DNA from: Aulostomus chinensis
Lineage: Eukaryota > Chordata > Actinopteri > Syngnathiformes > Aulostomidae
Assembly: GCA_037954235.1 (NCBI GenBank)
Contig: JBBMOA010000021.1
Location: 22,920,625 to 22,984,624, forward strand
Length of the DNA stretch: 64,000 nucleotides
Direction of reading: 5' to 3'
A model generated the notes under the pieces. The model saw nothing but the letters and a program-made list of their open reading frames with translations, made no database searches and was not told the origin of the DNA. Of this stretch, positions 50,160 to 63,018 are shown one piece after another. The position numbers and the translations under genes were made by a program. Within the stretch, counting starts at the first letter, position 1. Each line of letters opens with the position of its first letter.

Positions 50160-52329
50160 CCTGTGATAAAAAAATGCCATAACTTTCGTTCAAAGTGAGT
50201 TTTCAGTCAAGTTTCAACCTGAAAGCATAGAAAGATGCATAAACTTGAAGTTACAGCTTGATTTCAGTGAGTTTTCATCAAAATACAGGAGTTCTGCATG
50301 AAGTGTTCATTTTGGCCTTCTCTCGCTGAGAAAACGCTATTTGTGACCTGTGATACAAAAATGCCATAACTTTTGTTCAAAGTGAGTTTTCAGTCAAGTT
50401 TCAACCTGAAAGCATAGAAAGATGCATAAACTTGAAGTTACAGCTTGATTTCAGTGAGTTTTCATCAAAATACAGGAGTTCTGCATGAAGTGTTCATTTT
50501 GGCCTTCTCTCGCTGAGAAAACACTATTTGTGACCTGTGATACAAAAATGCCATAACTTTTTTAAAAAGTGAGTTTTCAGTCAAGTTTCAACCTGAAAGC
50601 ATAGAAAGATGCATAAACTTGAAGTTACAGCTTGATTTCAGTGAGTTTTCCTCAAAATACAGGAGTTCTGCATGAAGTGTTCATTTTGGCCTTCTCTCGC
50701 TGAGAAAACGCTATTTGTGACCTGTGATACAAAAATGCCATAACTTTCGTTCAAAGTGAGTTTTCAGTCAAGTTTCAACCTGAAAGCATAGAAAGATGCA
50801 TAAACTTGAAGTTACAGCTTGATTTCAGTGAGTTTTCATCAAAATACAGGAGTTCTGCATGAAGTGTTCATTTTGGCCTTCTCTCGCTGAGAAAACGCTA
50901 TTTGTGACCTGTGATACAAAAATGCCATAACTTTTGTTCAAAGTGAGTTTTCAGTCAAGTTTTAACCTGAAAGCATAGAAAGATGCATAAACTTGAAGTT
51001 ACAGCTTGATTTCAGTGAGTTTTCATCAAAATACAGGAGTTCTGCATGAAGTGTTCATTTTGGCCTTCTCTCGCTGAGAAAACACTATTTGTGACCTGTG
51101 AAACAAAAATGCCATAAGTTTTGTTCAAAGTGAGTTTTCAGTCAAGTTTCAACCTGAAAGCATAGAAAGATGCATAAACTTGAAGTTACAGCTTGATTTC
51201 AGTGAGTTTTCATTAAAAACAGGAGTTCTGCATGAAGTGTTCATTTTGGCCTTCTCTCGCTGAGAAAACACTATTTGTGACCTGTGATACAAAAATGCCA
51301 TAACTTTTGTTCAAAGTGAGTTGTCAGTCAAGTTTCAACCTGAAAGCATAGAAAGATGCATAAACTTGAAGTTACAGCTTGATTTCAGTGAGTTTTAATC
51401 AAAATACAGGAGTTCTGCATGAAGTGTTCATTTTGGCCTTCTCTCGCTTGAGAAAACAGTATTTGTGACCTGTGATACAAAAATGCCATAACTTTTGTTC
51501 AAAGTGAGTTTTCAGTCAAGTTTCAACCTGAAAGCATAGAAAGATGCATAAACTTGAAGTTACAGCTTGATTTCAGTGAGTTTTCATCAAAATACAGGAG
51601 TTCTGCATGAAGTGTTCATTTTGGCCTTCTCTCGCTGAGAAAACACTATTTGTGACCTGTGATACAAAAATGCCATAACTTTTGTTCAAAGTGAGTTTTC
51701 AGTCAAGTTTCAACCTGAAAGCATAGAAAGATGCATAAACTTGAAGTTACAGCTTGATTTCAGTGAGTTTTCATCAAAATACAGGAGTTCTGCATGAAGT
51801 GTTCATTTTGGCCTTCTCTCGCTGAGAAAACACTATTTGTGATCTGTGATACAAAAATGCCATAACTTTTGTTCAAAGTGAGTTTTCAGTCAAGTTTCAA
51901 CCTGAAAGCATAGAAAGATGCATAAACTTGAAGTTACAGCTTGATTTCAGTGAGTTTTCATCAAAATAACGGAGTTCTGCATGAAGTGTTCATTTTGGCC
52001 TTCTCTCGCTGAGAAAACGCTATTTGTGACCTGTGATACAAAAATGCCATAACTTTTGTTCAAAGTGAGTTTTCAGTCAAGTTTCAACCTGAAAGCATAG
52101 AAAGATGCATAAACTTGAAGTTACAGCTTGATTTCAGTGAGTTTTCATCAAAATACAGGAGTTCTGCATGAAGTGTTCATTTTGGCCTTCTCTCGCTGAG
52201 AAAACACTATTTGTGACCTGTGATACAAAAATGCCATAACTTTTGTTCAAAGTGAGTTTTCAGTCAAGTTTCAACCTGAAAGCATAGAAAGATGCATAAA
52301 CTTGAAGTTACAGCTTGATTTCAGTGAGT

Positions 52330-52970
52330 TTTCCTCAAAATACAGGAGTTCTGCATGAAGTGTTAATTTTGGCCTTCTCTCGCTGAGAAAACGCTATTGG
52401 TGACCTTTGATACAAAAAAGCTATAACTTTTTTTCAAAGTGAGTTTTCAGTCACGTTTCACCCTGAAAGCATAGAAAGATGCATAAACTCAAAGTTAGAG
52501 GTGGATTTCACTGAGTTTTCCTCAAAATACAGGAGTTCTGCATGAAGTGTTCATTTTGGCCTTCTCTCGCTGAGAAAACGCTATTTGTGACCTGTGATAC
52601 AAAAAAGCTATAACTTTTGTTCAAAGTGAGTTTTCAGTCAAGTTTCACCCTGAAAGCATAGAAAGATGCATAAACTTGAAGTTAGAGGTGGATTTCACTG
52701 AGTTTTCCTCAAAATACAGGAGTTCTGCATGAAGTGTTCATTTTGGCCTTCTCTCGCTGAGAAAACGCTATTTGTGACCTGTGATACAAAAAAGCTATAA
52801 CTTTTGTTCAAAGTAATTTTTCAGTCAAGTTTCACCTGAAAGCATAGAAAGATGCAAAAACTCAAAGTTAGAGGTGGAGTTCACTGAGTTTTCCTCAAAA
52901 TACAGGAGTTCTGCATGAAGTGTTCATTTTGGCCTTCTCTCGCTGAGAAAACGCTATTTGTGACCTGCGA
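52330..52970. repeat. Type A block ending C3
   Basis: About 3.4 type A units have the rare marks gtgttaatttt (52360), gctattggtgaccttt and cagtcacg. The last unit has agtaattttt, tttcacctg (one C lost, about 52836) and ggtggagttc. The whole block recurs at 57950-58580 (shift 5611), and most of it at 63060-63590. Confidence 0.87.
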
Positions 52971-55969
52971 CACAAAACAGCCATGACTTTTGTTCAAAGT
53001 GAGTTTTCTGTCAAGTTTCAACCTGAAAGCATAGAAAGATGCATAAACTTGAAGTTACAGCTTGATTTCAGTGAGTTTTCATCAAAATACAGGAGTTCTG
53101 CATGAAGTGTTCATTTTGGCCTTCTCTCGCTGAGAAAACGCTATTTGTGACCTGTGATACAAAAATGCCATAACTTTTGTTCAAAGTGAGTTTTCAGTCA
53201 AGTTTCAACCTGAAAGCATAGAAAGATGCATAAACTTGAAGTTACAGCTTGATTTCAGTGAGTTTTCATCAAAATACAGGAGTTCTGCATGTAGTGTTCA
53301 TTTTGGCCTTCTCTCGCTGAGAAAACACTATTTGTGACCTGTGATACAAAAATGCCATAACTTTTTTAAAAAGTGAGTTTTCAGTCAAGTTTCAACCTGA
53401 AAGCATAGAAAGATGCATAAACTTGAAGTTACAGCTTGATTTCAGTGAGTTTTCATCAAAATACAGGAGTTCTGCATGAAGTGTTCATTTTGGCCCGTCT
53501 CTCGCTGAGAAAACAGTATTTGTGACCTGTGATACAAAAATGCCATAACTTTTGTTCAAAGTGAGTTTTCAGTCAAGTTTCAACCTGAAAGCATAGAAAG
53601 ATGCATAAACTTGAAGTTACAGCTTGATTTCAGTGAGTTTTCATTAAAATACAGGAGTTCTGCATGAAGTGTTCATTTTGGCCTTCTCTCGCTGAGAAAA
53701 CACTATTTGTGACCTGTGATACAAAAATGCCATAACTTTTGTTCAAAGTGAGTTTTCAGTCAAGTTTCAACCTGAAAGCATAGAAAAATGCATAAACTTG
53801 AAGTTACAGCTTGATTTCAGTGAGTTTTCATCAAAATACAGGAGTTCTGCATGAAGTGTTCATTTTGGCCTTCTCTTGCTGAGAAAACGCTATTTGTGAT
53901 CTGTGACACAAAACAGCCATAACTTTTGTTCAAAGTGAGTTTTCAGTCAAGTTTCAACCTGAAAGCATAGAAAGATGCATAAACTTGAAGTTACAGCTTG
54001 ATTTCAGTGAGTTTTCATCAAAATACAGGAGTTCTGCATGAAGTGTTCATTTTGGCCTTCTCTCGCTGAGAAAACACTATTTGTGACCTGTGATACAAAA
54101 ATGCCATAACTTTTGTTCAAAGTGAGTTTTCAGTCAAGTTTCAACCTGAAAGCATAGAAAGATGCATAAACTTGAAGTTACAGCTTGATTTCAGTGAGTT
54201 TTCATCAAAATACAGGAGTTCTGCATGTAGTGTTCATTTTGGCCTTCTCTCGCTGAGAAAACACTATTTGTGACCTGTGATACAAAAATGCCATAACTTT
54301 TGTTCAAAGTGAGTTTTCAGTCAAGTTTCAACCTGAAAGCATAGAAAGATGCAAAAACTTGAAGTTACAGCTTGATTTCAGTGAGTTTTCATCAAAATAC
54401 AGGAGTTCTGAATGAAGTGTTCATTTTGGCCTTCTCTCGCTGAGAAAACACTATTTGTGACCTGTGATACAAAAATGCCATAACTTTTGTTCAAAGTGAG
54501 TTTTCAGTAAAGTTTCAACCTGAAAGCATAGAAAGATGCATAAACTTGAAGTTACAGCTGGATTTCAGTGAGTTTTCATCAAAATACAGGAGTTCTGCAT
54601 GAAGTGTTCATTTTGGCCTTCTCTCGCTGAGAAAACACTATTTGTGACCTGTGATACAAAAATGCCATAACTTTTTTAAAAAGTGAGTTTTCAGTCAAGT
54701 TTCAACCTGAAAGCATAGAAAGATGCATAAACTTGAAGTTACAGCTTGATTTCAGTGAGTTTTCATCAAAATACAGGAGTTCTGCATGAAGTGTTCATTT
54801 TGGCCTTCTCTCGCTGAGAAAACAATATTTGTGACCTGTGATACAAAAATGCCATAACTTTTGTTCAAAGTGAGTTTTCAGTCAAGTTTCAACCTGAAAG
54901 CATAGAAAGATGCATAAACTTGAAGTTACAGCTTGATTTCAGTGAGTTTTCATCAAAATACAGGAGTTCTGCATGAAGTGTTCATTTTGGCCTTCTCTCG
55001 CTGAGAAAACGCTATTTGTGACCTGTGATACAAAAATGCCATAACTTTTGTTCAAAGTGAGTTTTCAGTCAAGTTTCAACCTGAAAGCATAGAAAGATGC
55101 ATAAACTTGAAGTTTCGGCTTGATTTCAGTGAGTTTTCATTAAAATACAGCAGTTCTGCATGAAGTGTTCATTTTGGCCTTCTCTCGCTGAGAAAACACT
55201 ATTTGTGACCTGTGATACAAAAATGCCATAACTTTTGTTCAAAGTGAGTTTTCAGTCAAGTTTCAACCTGAAAGCATAGAAAGATGCATAAACTTGAAGT
55301 TACAGCTTGATTTCAGTGAGTTTTCATCAAAATACAGGAGTTCTGCATGAAGTGTTCATTTTGGCCTTCTCTCGCTGAGAAAACACTATTTGTGACCTGT
55401 GATACAAAAATGCCATAACTTTTGTTCAAAGTGAGTTTTCAGTCAAGTTTCAACCTGAAAGCATAGAAAGATGCATAAACTTGAAGTTACAGCTTGATTT
55501 CAGTGAGTTTTCATCAAAATACAGGAGTTCTGCATGAAGTGTTCATTTTGGCCTTTTCTCGCTGAGAAAACACTATTTGTGACCTGTGATACAAAAATGC
55601 CATAACTTTTTTAAAAAGTGAGTTTTCAGTCAAGTTTCAACCTGAAAGCATAGAAAGATGCATAAACTTGAAGTTACAGCTTGATTTCAGTGAGTTTTCA
55701 TCAAAATACAGGAGTTCTGCATGAAGTGTTCATTTTGGCCTTCTCTCGCTGAGAAAACACTATTTGTGACCTGTGATACAAAAATGCCATAACTTTTGTT
55801 CAAAGTGAGTTTTCAGTCAAGTTTCAACCTGAAAGCATAGAAAGATGCATAAACTTGAAGTTACAGCTTGATTTCAGTGAGTTTTCATCAAAATACAGGA
55901 GTTCTGCATGAAGTGTTCATTTTGGCCTTCTCTCGCTGAGAAAACGCTATTTGTGACCTGTGATAAAAA

Positions 55970-56330
55970 AAAAGCTATAACTTTTGTTCAAAGTGATTTT
56001 TCAGTCAAGTTTCACCCTGAAAGCATAGAAAGATGCATAAACTAAAAGTTAGAGGTGGATTTCACTGAGTTTTCATCAAAATACAGGAGTTCTGCATGAA
56101 GTGTTCATTTTGGCCTTCTCTCGCTGAGAAAACGCTATTTGTGACCTGTGATACAAAAAAGCTATAACTTTTGTTCAAAGTGATTTTTCAGTCAAGTTTC
56201 ACCCTGAAAGCATAGAAAGATGCATAAACTCAAAGTTAGAGGTGGATTTCACTGAGTTTTCCTCAAAATACAGGAGTTCTGCATGAAGTGTTCATTTTGG
56301 CCTTCTCTCGCTAAGAAAACGCTATTTGTG
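55970..56330. repeat. Two-unit type A block in C4
   Basis: This is the counterpart of 44750-45110 and 49799-50159. The first unit starts with an expanded A-run (gataaaaaaaaagc, one base longer than its copies), probably polymerase slippage. Confidence 0.83.
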
Positions 56331-57222
56331 ACCTGTGATACAAAAATGCCATAACTTTCGTTCAAAGTGAGTTTTCAGTCAAGTTTCAACCTGAAAGCAT
56401 AGAAAGATGCATAAACTTGAAGTTACAGCTTGATTTCAGTGAGTTTTCATCAAAATACAGGAGTTCTGCATGAAGTGTTCATTTTGGCCTTCTCTCGCTG
56501 AGAAAACGCTATTTGTGACCTGTGATACAAAAATGCCATAACTTTTGTTCAAAGTGAGTTTTCAGTCAAGTTTCAACCTGAAAGCATAGAAAGATGCATA
56601 AACTTGAAGTTACAGCTTGATTTCAGTGAGTTTTCATCAAAATACAGGAGTTCTGCATGTAGTGTTCATTTTGGCCTTCTCTCGCTGAGAAAACACTATT
56701 TGTGACCTGTGATACAAAAATGCCATAACTTTTTTAAAAAGTGAGTTTTCAGTCAAGTTTCAACCTGAAAGCATATAAAGATGCATAAACTTGAAGTTAC
56801 AGCTTGATTTCAGTGAGTTTTCATCAAAATACAGGAGTTCTGCATGAAGTGTTCATTTTGGCCTTCTCTCGCTGAGAAAACACTATTTGTGACCTGTGAT
56901 ACAAAAATGCCATAACTTTTTTAAAAAGTGAGTTTTCAGTCAAGTTTCAACCTGAAAGCATAAAAAGATGCATAAACTTGAAGTTACAGCTTGATTTCAG
57001 TGAGTTTTCATCAAAATACAGGAGTTCTGCATGAAGTGTTCATTTTTGCCTTCTCTCGCTGAGAAAACACTATTTGTGACCTGTGATACAAAAATGCCAT
57101 AACTTTTGTTCAAAGTGAGTTTTCAGTCAAGTTTCAACCTGAAAGCATAGAAAGATGCATAAACTTGAAGTTACAGCTTGATTTCAGTGAGTTTTCATCA
57201 AAATACAGGAGTTCTGCATGAA

Positions 57223-57409
57223 GTGTTCATTTTGGCCTTCTCTCGCTGAGAAAACGCTATTTGTGACCTGTGATACAAAAAAGCTATAACTTTTGTTCAA
57301 AGTGATTTTTCAGTCAAGTTTCACCCTGAAAGCATAGAAAGATGCAAAAACTTGAAGTTACAGCTTGATTTCAGTGAGTTTTCATCAAAATACAGGAGTT
57401 CTGCATGAA
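57223..57409. repeat. A/B hybrid unit 1
   Basis: The front half is type A (gctataac, gtgatttttc, caccctg) and the back half type B (gcaaaaacttg, gttacagcttg, ttttcatc). The switch lies between caccctg and the gttacagcttg mark. The same hybrid is at 62832-63018, so it existed before the C4/C5 duplication or was copied with it. Confidence 0.85.
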
Positions 57410-57596
57410 GTGTTCATTTTGGCCTTCTCTCGCTGAGAAAACGCTATTGGTGACCTTTGATACAAAAAAGCTATAACTTTTTTTCAAAGTGAGTTTTCAG
57501 TCACGTTTCACCCTGAAAGCATAGAAAGATGCATAAACTTGAAGTTACAGCTTGATTTCAGTGAGTTTTCATCAAAATAACGGAGTTCTGCATGAA
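57410..57596. repeat. A/B hybrid unit 2, a crossover product
   Basis: The front half has the rare type A marks gctattggtgaccttt and cagtcacgtttcaccctg, otherwise found at 52390 and 58007. The back half is type B and ends in the rare ataacgg, otherwise found only at 51967. The sources are units about three positions apart in the parent block, so this unit looks like the join made by an unequal exchange that duplicated the 30-unit segment beginning near 51960. Confidence 0.83.
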
Positions 57597-57949
57597 GTTT
57601 TCATTTTGGCCTTCTCTCGCTGAGAAAACGCTATTTGTGACCTGTGATACAAAAATGCCATAACTTTTGTTCAAAGTGAGTTTTCAGTCAAGTTTCAACC
57701 TGAAAGCATAGAAAGATGCATAAACTTGAAGTTACAGCTTGATTTCAGTGAGTTTTCATCAAAATACAGGAGTTCTGCATGAAGTGTTCATTTTGGCCTT
57801 CTCTCGCTGAGAAAACACTATTTGTGACCTGTGATACAAAAATGCCATAACTTTTGTTCAAAGTGAGTTTTCAGTCAAGTTTCAACCTGAAAGCATAGAA
57901 AGATGCATAAACTTGAAGTTACAGCTTGATTTCAGTGAGTTTTCCTCAA

Positions 57950-58580
57950 AATACAGGAGTTCTGCATGAAGTGTTAATTTTGGCCTTCTCTCGCTGAGAA
58001 AACGCTATTGGTGACCTTTGATACAAAAAAGCTATAACTTTTTTTCAAAGTGAGTTTTCAGTCACGTTTCACCCTGAAAGCATAGAAAGATGCATAAACT
58101 CAAAGTTAGAGGTGGATTTCACTGAGTTTTCCTCAAAATACAGGAGTTCTGCATGAAGTGTTCATTTTGGCCTTCTCTCGCTGAGAAAACGCTATTTGTG
58201 ACCTGTGATACAAAAAAGCTATAACTTTTGTTCAAAGTGAGTTTTCAGTCAAGTTTCACCCTGAAAGCATAGAAAGATGCATAAACTTGAAGTTAGAGGT
58301 GGATTTCACTGAGTTTTCCTCAAAATACAGGAGTTCTGCATGAAGTGTTCATTTTGGCCTTCTCTCGCTGAGAAAACGCTATTTGTGACCTGTGATACAA
58401 AAAAGCTATAACTTTTGTTCAAAGTAATTTTTCAGTCAAGTTTCACCTGAAAGCATAGAAAGATGCAAAAACTCAAAGTTAGAGGTGGAGTTCACTGAGT
58501 TTTCCTCAAAATACAGGAGTTCTGCATGAAGTGTTCATTTTGGCCTTCTCTCGCTGAGAAAACGCTATTTGTGACCTGCG
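57950..58580. repeat. Type A block ending C4
   Basis: This block copies 52330-52970 at a shift of 5611 with all rare marks present (gttaatttt at 57972, gctattgg, cagtcacg, agtaattttt, tttcacctg, ggtggagttc). I saw no difference between the two. Confidence 0.86.
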
Positions 58581-61579
58581 ACACAAAACAGCCATGACTT
58601 TTGTTCAAAGTGAGTTTTCTGTCAAGTTTCAACCTGAAAGCATAGAAAGATGCATAAACTTGAAGTTACAGCTTGATTTCAGTGAGTTTTCATCAAAATA
58701 CAGGAGTTCTGCATGAAGTGTTCATTTTGGCCTTCTCTCGCTGAGAAAACGCTATTTGTGACCTGTGATACAAAAATGCCATAACTTTTGTTCAAAGTGA
58801 GTTTTCAGTCAAGTTTCAACCTGAAAGCATAGAAAGATGCATAAACTTGAAGTTACAGCTTGATTTCAGTGAGTTTTCATCAAAATACAGGAGTTCTGCA
58901 TGTAGTGTTCATTTTGGCCTTCTCTCGCTGAGAAAACACTATTTGTGACCTGTGATACAAAAATGCCATAACTTTTTTAAAAAGTGAGTTTTCAGTCAAG
59001 TTTCAACCTGAAAGCATAGAAAGATGCATAAACTTGAAGTTACAGCTTGATTTCAGTGAGTTTTCATCAAAATACAGGAGTTCTGCATGAAGTGTTCATT
59101 TTGGCCCGTCTCTCGCTGAGAAAACAGTATTTGTGACCTGTGATACAAAAATGCCATAACTTTTGTTCAAAGTGAGTTTTCAGTCAAGTTTCAACCTGAA
59201 AGCATAGAAAGATGCATAAACTTGAAGTTACAGCTTGATTTCAGTGAGTTTTCATTAAAATACAGGAGTTCTGCATGAAGTGTTCATTTTGGCCTTCTCT
59301 CGCTGAGAAAACACTATTTGTGACCTGTGATACAAAAATGCCATAACTTTTGTTCAAAGTGAGTTTTCAGTCAAGTTTCAACCTGAAAGCATAGAAAAAT
59401 GCATAAACTTGAAGTTACAGCTTGATTTCAGTGAGTTTTCATCAAAATACAGGAGTTCTGCATGAAGTGTTCATTTTGGCCTTCTCTTGCTGAGAAAACG
59501 CTATTTGTGATCTGTGACACAAAACAGCCATAACTTTTGTTCAAAGTGAGTTTTCAGTCAAGTTTCAACCTGAAAGCATAGAAAGATGCATAAACTTGAA
59601 GTTACAGCTTGATTTCAGTGAGTTTTCATCAAAATACAGGAGTTCTGCATGAAGTGTTCATTTTGGCCTTCTCTCGCTGAGAAAACACTATTTGTGACCT
59701 GTGATACAAAAATGCCATAACTTTTGTTCAAAGTGAGTTTTCAGTCAAGTTTCAACCTGAAAGCATAGAAAGATGCATAAACTTGAAGTTACAGCTTGAT
59801 TTCAGTGAGTTTTCATCAAAATACAGGAGTTCTGCATGTAGTGTTCATTTTGGCCTTCTCTCGCTGAGAAAACACTATTTGTGACCTGTGATACAAAAAT
59901 GCCATAACTTTTGTTCAAAGTGAGTTTTCAGTCAAGTTTCAACCTGAAAGCATAGAAAGATGCAAAAACTTGAAGTTACAGCTTGATTTCAGTGAGTTTT
60001 CATCAAAATACAGGAGTTCTGAATGAAGTGTTCATTTTGGCCTTCTCTCGCTGAGAAAACACTATTTGTGACCTGTGATACAAAAATGCCATAACTTTTG
60101 TTCAAAGTGAGTTTTCAGTAAAGTTTCAACCTGAAAGCATAGAAAGATGCATAAACTTGAAGTTACAGCTGGATTTCAGTGAGTTTTCATCAAAATACAG
60201 GAGTTCTGCATGAAGTGTTCATTTTGGCCTTCTCTCGCTGAGAAAACACTATTTGTGACCTGTGATACAAAAATGCCATAACTTTTTTAAAAAGTGAGTT
60301 TTCAGTCAAGTTTCAACCTGAAAGCATAGAAAGATGCATAAACTTGAAGTTACAGCTTGATTTCAGTGAGTTTTCATCAAAATACAGGAGTTCTGCATGA
60401 AGTGTTCATTTTGGCCTTCTCTCGCTGAGAAAACAATATTTGTGACCTGTGATACAAAAATGCCATAACTTTTGTTCAAAGTGAGTTTTCAGTCAAGTTT
60501 CAACCTGAAAGCATAGAAAGATGCATAAACTTGAAGTTACAGCTTGATTTCAGTGAGTTTTCATCAAAATACAGGAGTTCTGCATGAAGTGTTCATTTTG
60601 GCCTTCTCTCGCTGAGAAAACGCTATTTGTGACCTGTGATACAAAAATGCCATAACTTTTGTTCAAAGTGAGTTTTCAGTCAAGTTTCAACCTGAAAGCA
60701 TAGAAAGATGCATAAACTTGAAGTTTCGGCTTGATTTCAGTGAGTTTTCATTAAAATACAGCAGTTCTGCATGAAGTGTTCATTTTGGCCTTCTCTCGCT
60801 GAGAAAACACTATTTGTGACCTGTGATACAAAAATGCCATAACTTTTGTTCAAAGTGAGTTTTCAGTCAAGTTTCAACCTGAAAGCATAGAAAGATGCAT
60901 AAACTTGAAGTTACAGCTTGATTTCAGTGAGTTTTCATCAAAATACAGGAGTTCTGCATGAAGTGTTCATTTTGGCCTTCTCTCGCTGAGAAAACACTAT
61001 TTGTGACCTGTGATACAAAAATGCCATAACTTTTGTTCAAAGTGAGTTTTCAGTCAAGTTTCAACCTGAAAGCATAGAAAGATGCATAAACTTGAAGTTA
61101 CAGCTTGATTTCAGTGAGTTTTCATCAAAATACAGGAGTTCTGCATGAAGTGTTCATTTTGGCCTTTTCTCGCTGAGAAAACACTATTTGTGACCTGTGA
61201 TACAAAAATGCCATAACTTTTTTAAAAAGTGAGTTTTCAGTCAAGTTTCAACCTGAAAGCATAGAAAGATGCATAAACTTGAAGTTACAGCTTGATTTCA
61301 GTGAGTTTTCATCAAAATACAGGAGTTCTGCATGAAGTGTTCATTTTGGCCTTCTCTCGCTGAGAAAACACTATTTGTGACCTGTGATACAAAAATGCCA
61401 TAACTTTTGTTCAAAGTGAGTTTTCAGTCAAGTTTCAACCTGAAAGCATAGAAAGATGCATAAACTTGAAGTTACAGCTTGATTTCAGTGAGTTTTCATC
61501 AAAATACAGGAGTTCTGCATGAAGTGTTCATTTTGGCCTTCTCTCGCTGAGAAAACGCTATTTGTGACCTGTGATACAA

Positions 61580-61940
61580 AAAAGCTATAACTTTTGTTCA
61601 AAGTGATTTTTCAGTCAAGTTTCACCCTGAAAGCATAGAAAGATGCATAAACTAAAAGTTAGAGGTGGATTTCACTGAGTTTTCATCAAAATACAGGAGT
61701 TCTGCATGAAGTGTTCATTTTGGCCTTCTCTCGCTGAGAAAACGCTATTTGTGACCTGTGATACAAAAAAGCTATAACTTTTGTTCAAAGTGATTTTTCA
61801 GTCAAGTTTCACCCTGAAAGCATAGAAAGATGCATAAACTCAAAGTTAGAGGTGGATTTCACTGAGTTTTCCTCAAAATACAGGAGTTCTGCATGAAGTG
61901 TTCATTTTGGCCTTCTCTCGCTAAGAAAACGCTATTTGTG
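61580..61940. repeat. Two-unit type A block in C5
   Basis: This is the fourth occurrence of the pair seen at 44750, 49799 and 55970, followed again by gctaagaaaac and actttcgttc. It lacks the extra A of the C4 copy. Confidence 0.83.
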
Positions 61941-63018
61941 ACCTGTGATACAAAAATGCCATAACTTTCGTTCAAAGTGAGTTTTCAGTCAAGTTTCAAC
62001 CTGAAAGCATAGAAAGATGCATAAACTTGAAGTTACAGCTTGATTTCAGTGAGTTTTCATCAAAATACAGGAGTTCTGCATGAAGTGTTCATTTTGGCCT
62101 TCTCTCGCTGAGAAAACGCTATTTGTGACCTGTGATACAAAAATGCCATAACTTTTGTTCAAGTGAATTTTCAGTCAAGTTTCAACCTGAAAGCATAGAA
62201 AGATGCATAAACTTGAAGTTACAGCTTGATTTCAGTGAGTTTTCATCAAAATACAGGAGTTCTGCATGTAGTGTTCATTTTGGCCTTCTCTCGCTGAGAA
62301 AACACTATTTGTGACCTGTGATACAAAAATGCCATAACTTTTTTAAAAAGTGAGTTTTCAGTCAAGTTTCAACCTGAAAGCATATAAAGATGCATAAACT
62401 TGAAGTTACAGCTTGATTTCAGTGAGTTTTCATCAAAATACAGGAGTTCTGCATGAAGTGTTCATTTTGGCCTTCTCTCGCTGAGAAAACACTATTTGTG
62501 ACCTGTGATACAAAAATGCCATAACTTTTTTAAAAAGTGAGTTTTCAGTCAAGTTTCAACCTGAAAGCATAAAAAGATGCATAAACTTGAAGTTACAGCT
62601 TGATTTCAGTGAGTTTTCATCAAAATACAGGAGTTCTGCATGAAGTGTTCATTTTTGCCTTCTCTCGCTGAGAAAACACTATTTGTGACCTGTGATACAA
62701 AAATGCCATAACTTTTGTTCAAAGTGAGTTTTCAGTCAAGTTTCAACCTGAAAGCATAGAAAGATGCATAAACTTGAAGTTACAGCTTGATTTCAGTGAG
62801 TTTTCATCAAAATACAGGAGTTCTGCATGAAGTGTTCATTTTGGCCTTCTCTCGCTGAGAAAACGCTATTTGTGACCTGTGATACAAAAAAGCTATAACT
62901 TTTGTTCAAAGTGATTTTTCAGTCAAGTTTCACCCTGAAAGCATAGAAAGATGCAAAAACTTGAAGTTACAGCTTGATTTCAGTGAGTTTTCATCAAAAT
63001 ACAGGAGTTCTGCATGAA

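Larger units (their letters stand above)
46810..52980. repeat. Higher-order repeat copy C3 (33 units)
   Basis: This is the longest copy. It follows C2 to about 51129, then continues with an extra run of B2 units (51130-52330) that includes two private single-base indels (cattaaaaacagg near 51212 and cgcttgagaaaac near 51447), before a type A block. It follows C4 at a shift of 6171 from its start to about 50484. There C4 has gcatgtagtg and diverges. Confidence 0.85.
52981..58591. repeat. Higher-order repeat copy C4 (30 units)
   Basis: This copy matches C5 at a shift of 5611, with marks gaatgaagtg (54410 and 60021), gctggattt (54558 and 60169), gtttcggc (55112 and 60723), catataaag and cataaaaag (56772 and 56960). 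Differences I saw are one extra base at about 55966 (gataaaaaaaaagc) and the hybrid unit 57410-57596. C4 and C5 are the most similar long copies in the right half. Confidence 0.88.

Noticed and set aside
62132..62314. Open reading frame of 60 codons
   Set aside because: It was created by a private one-base loss near 62161 in one monomer. No other copy of the higher-order repeat has it.
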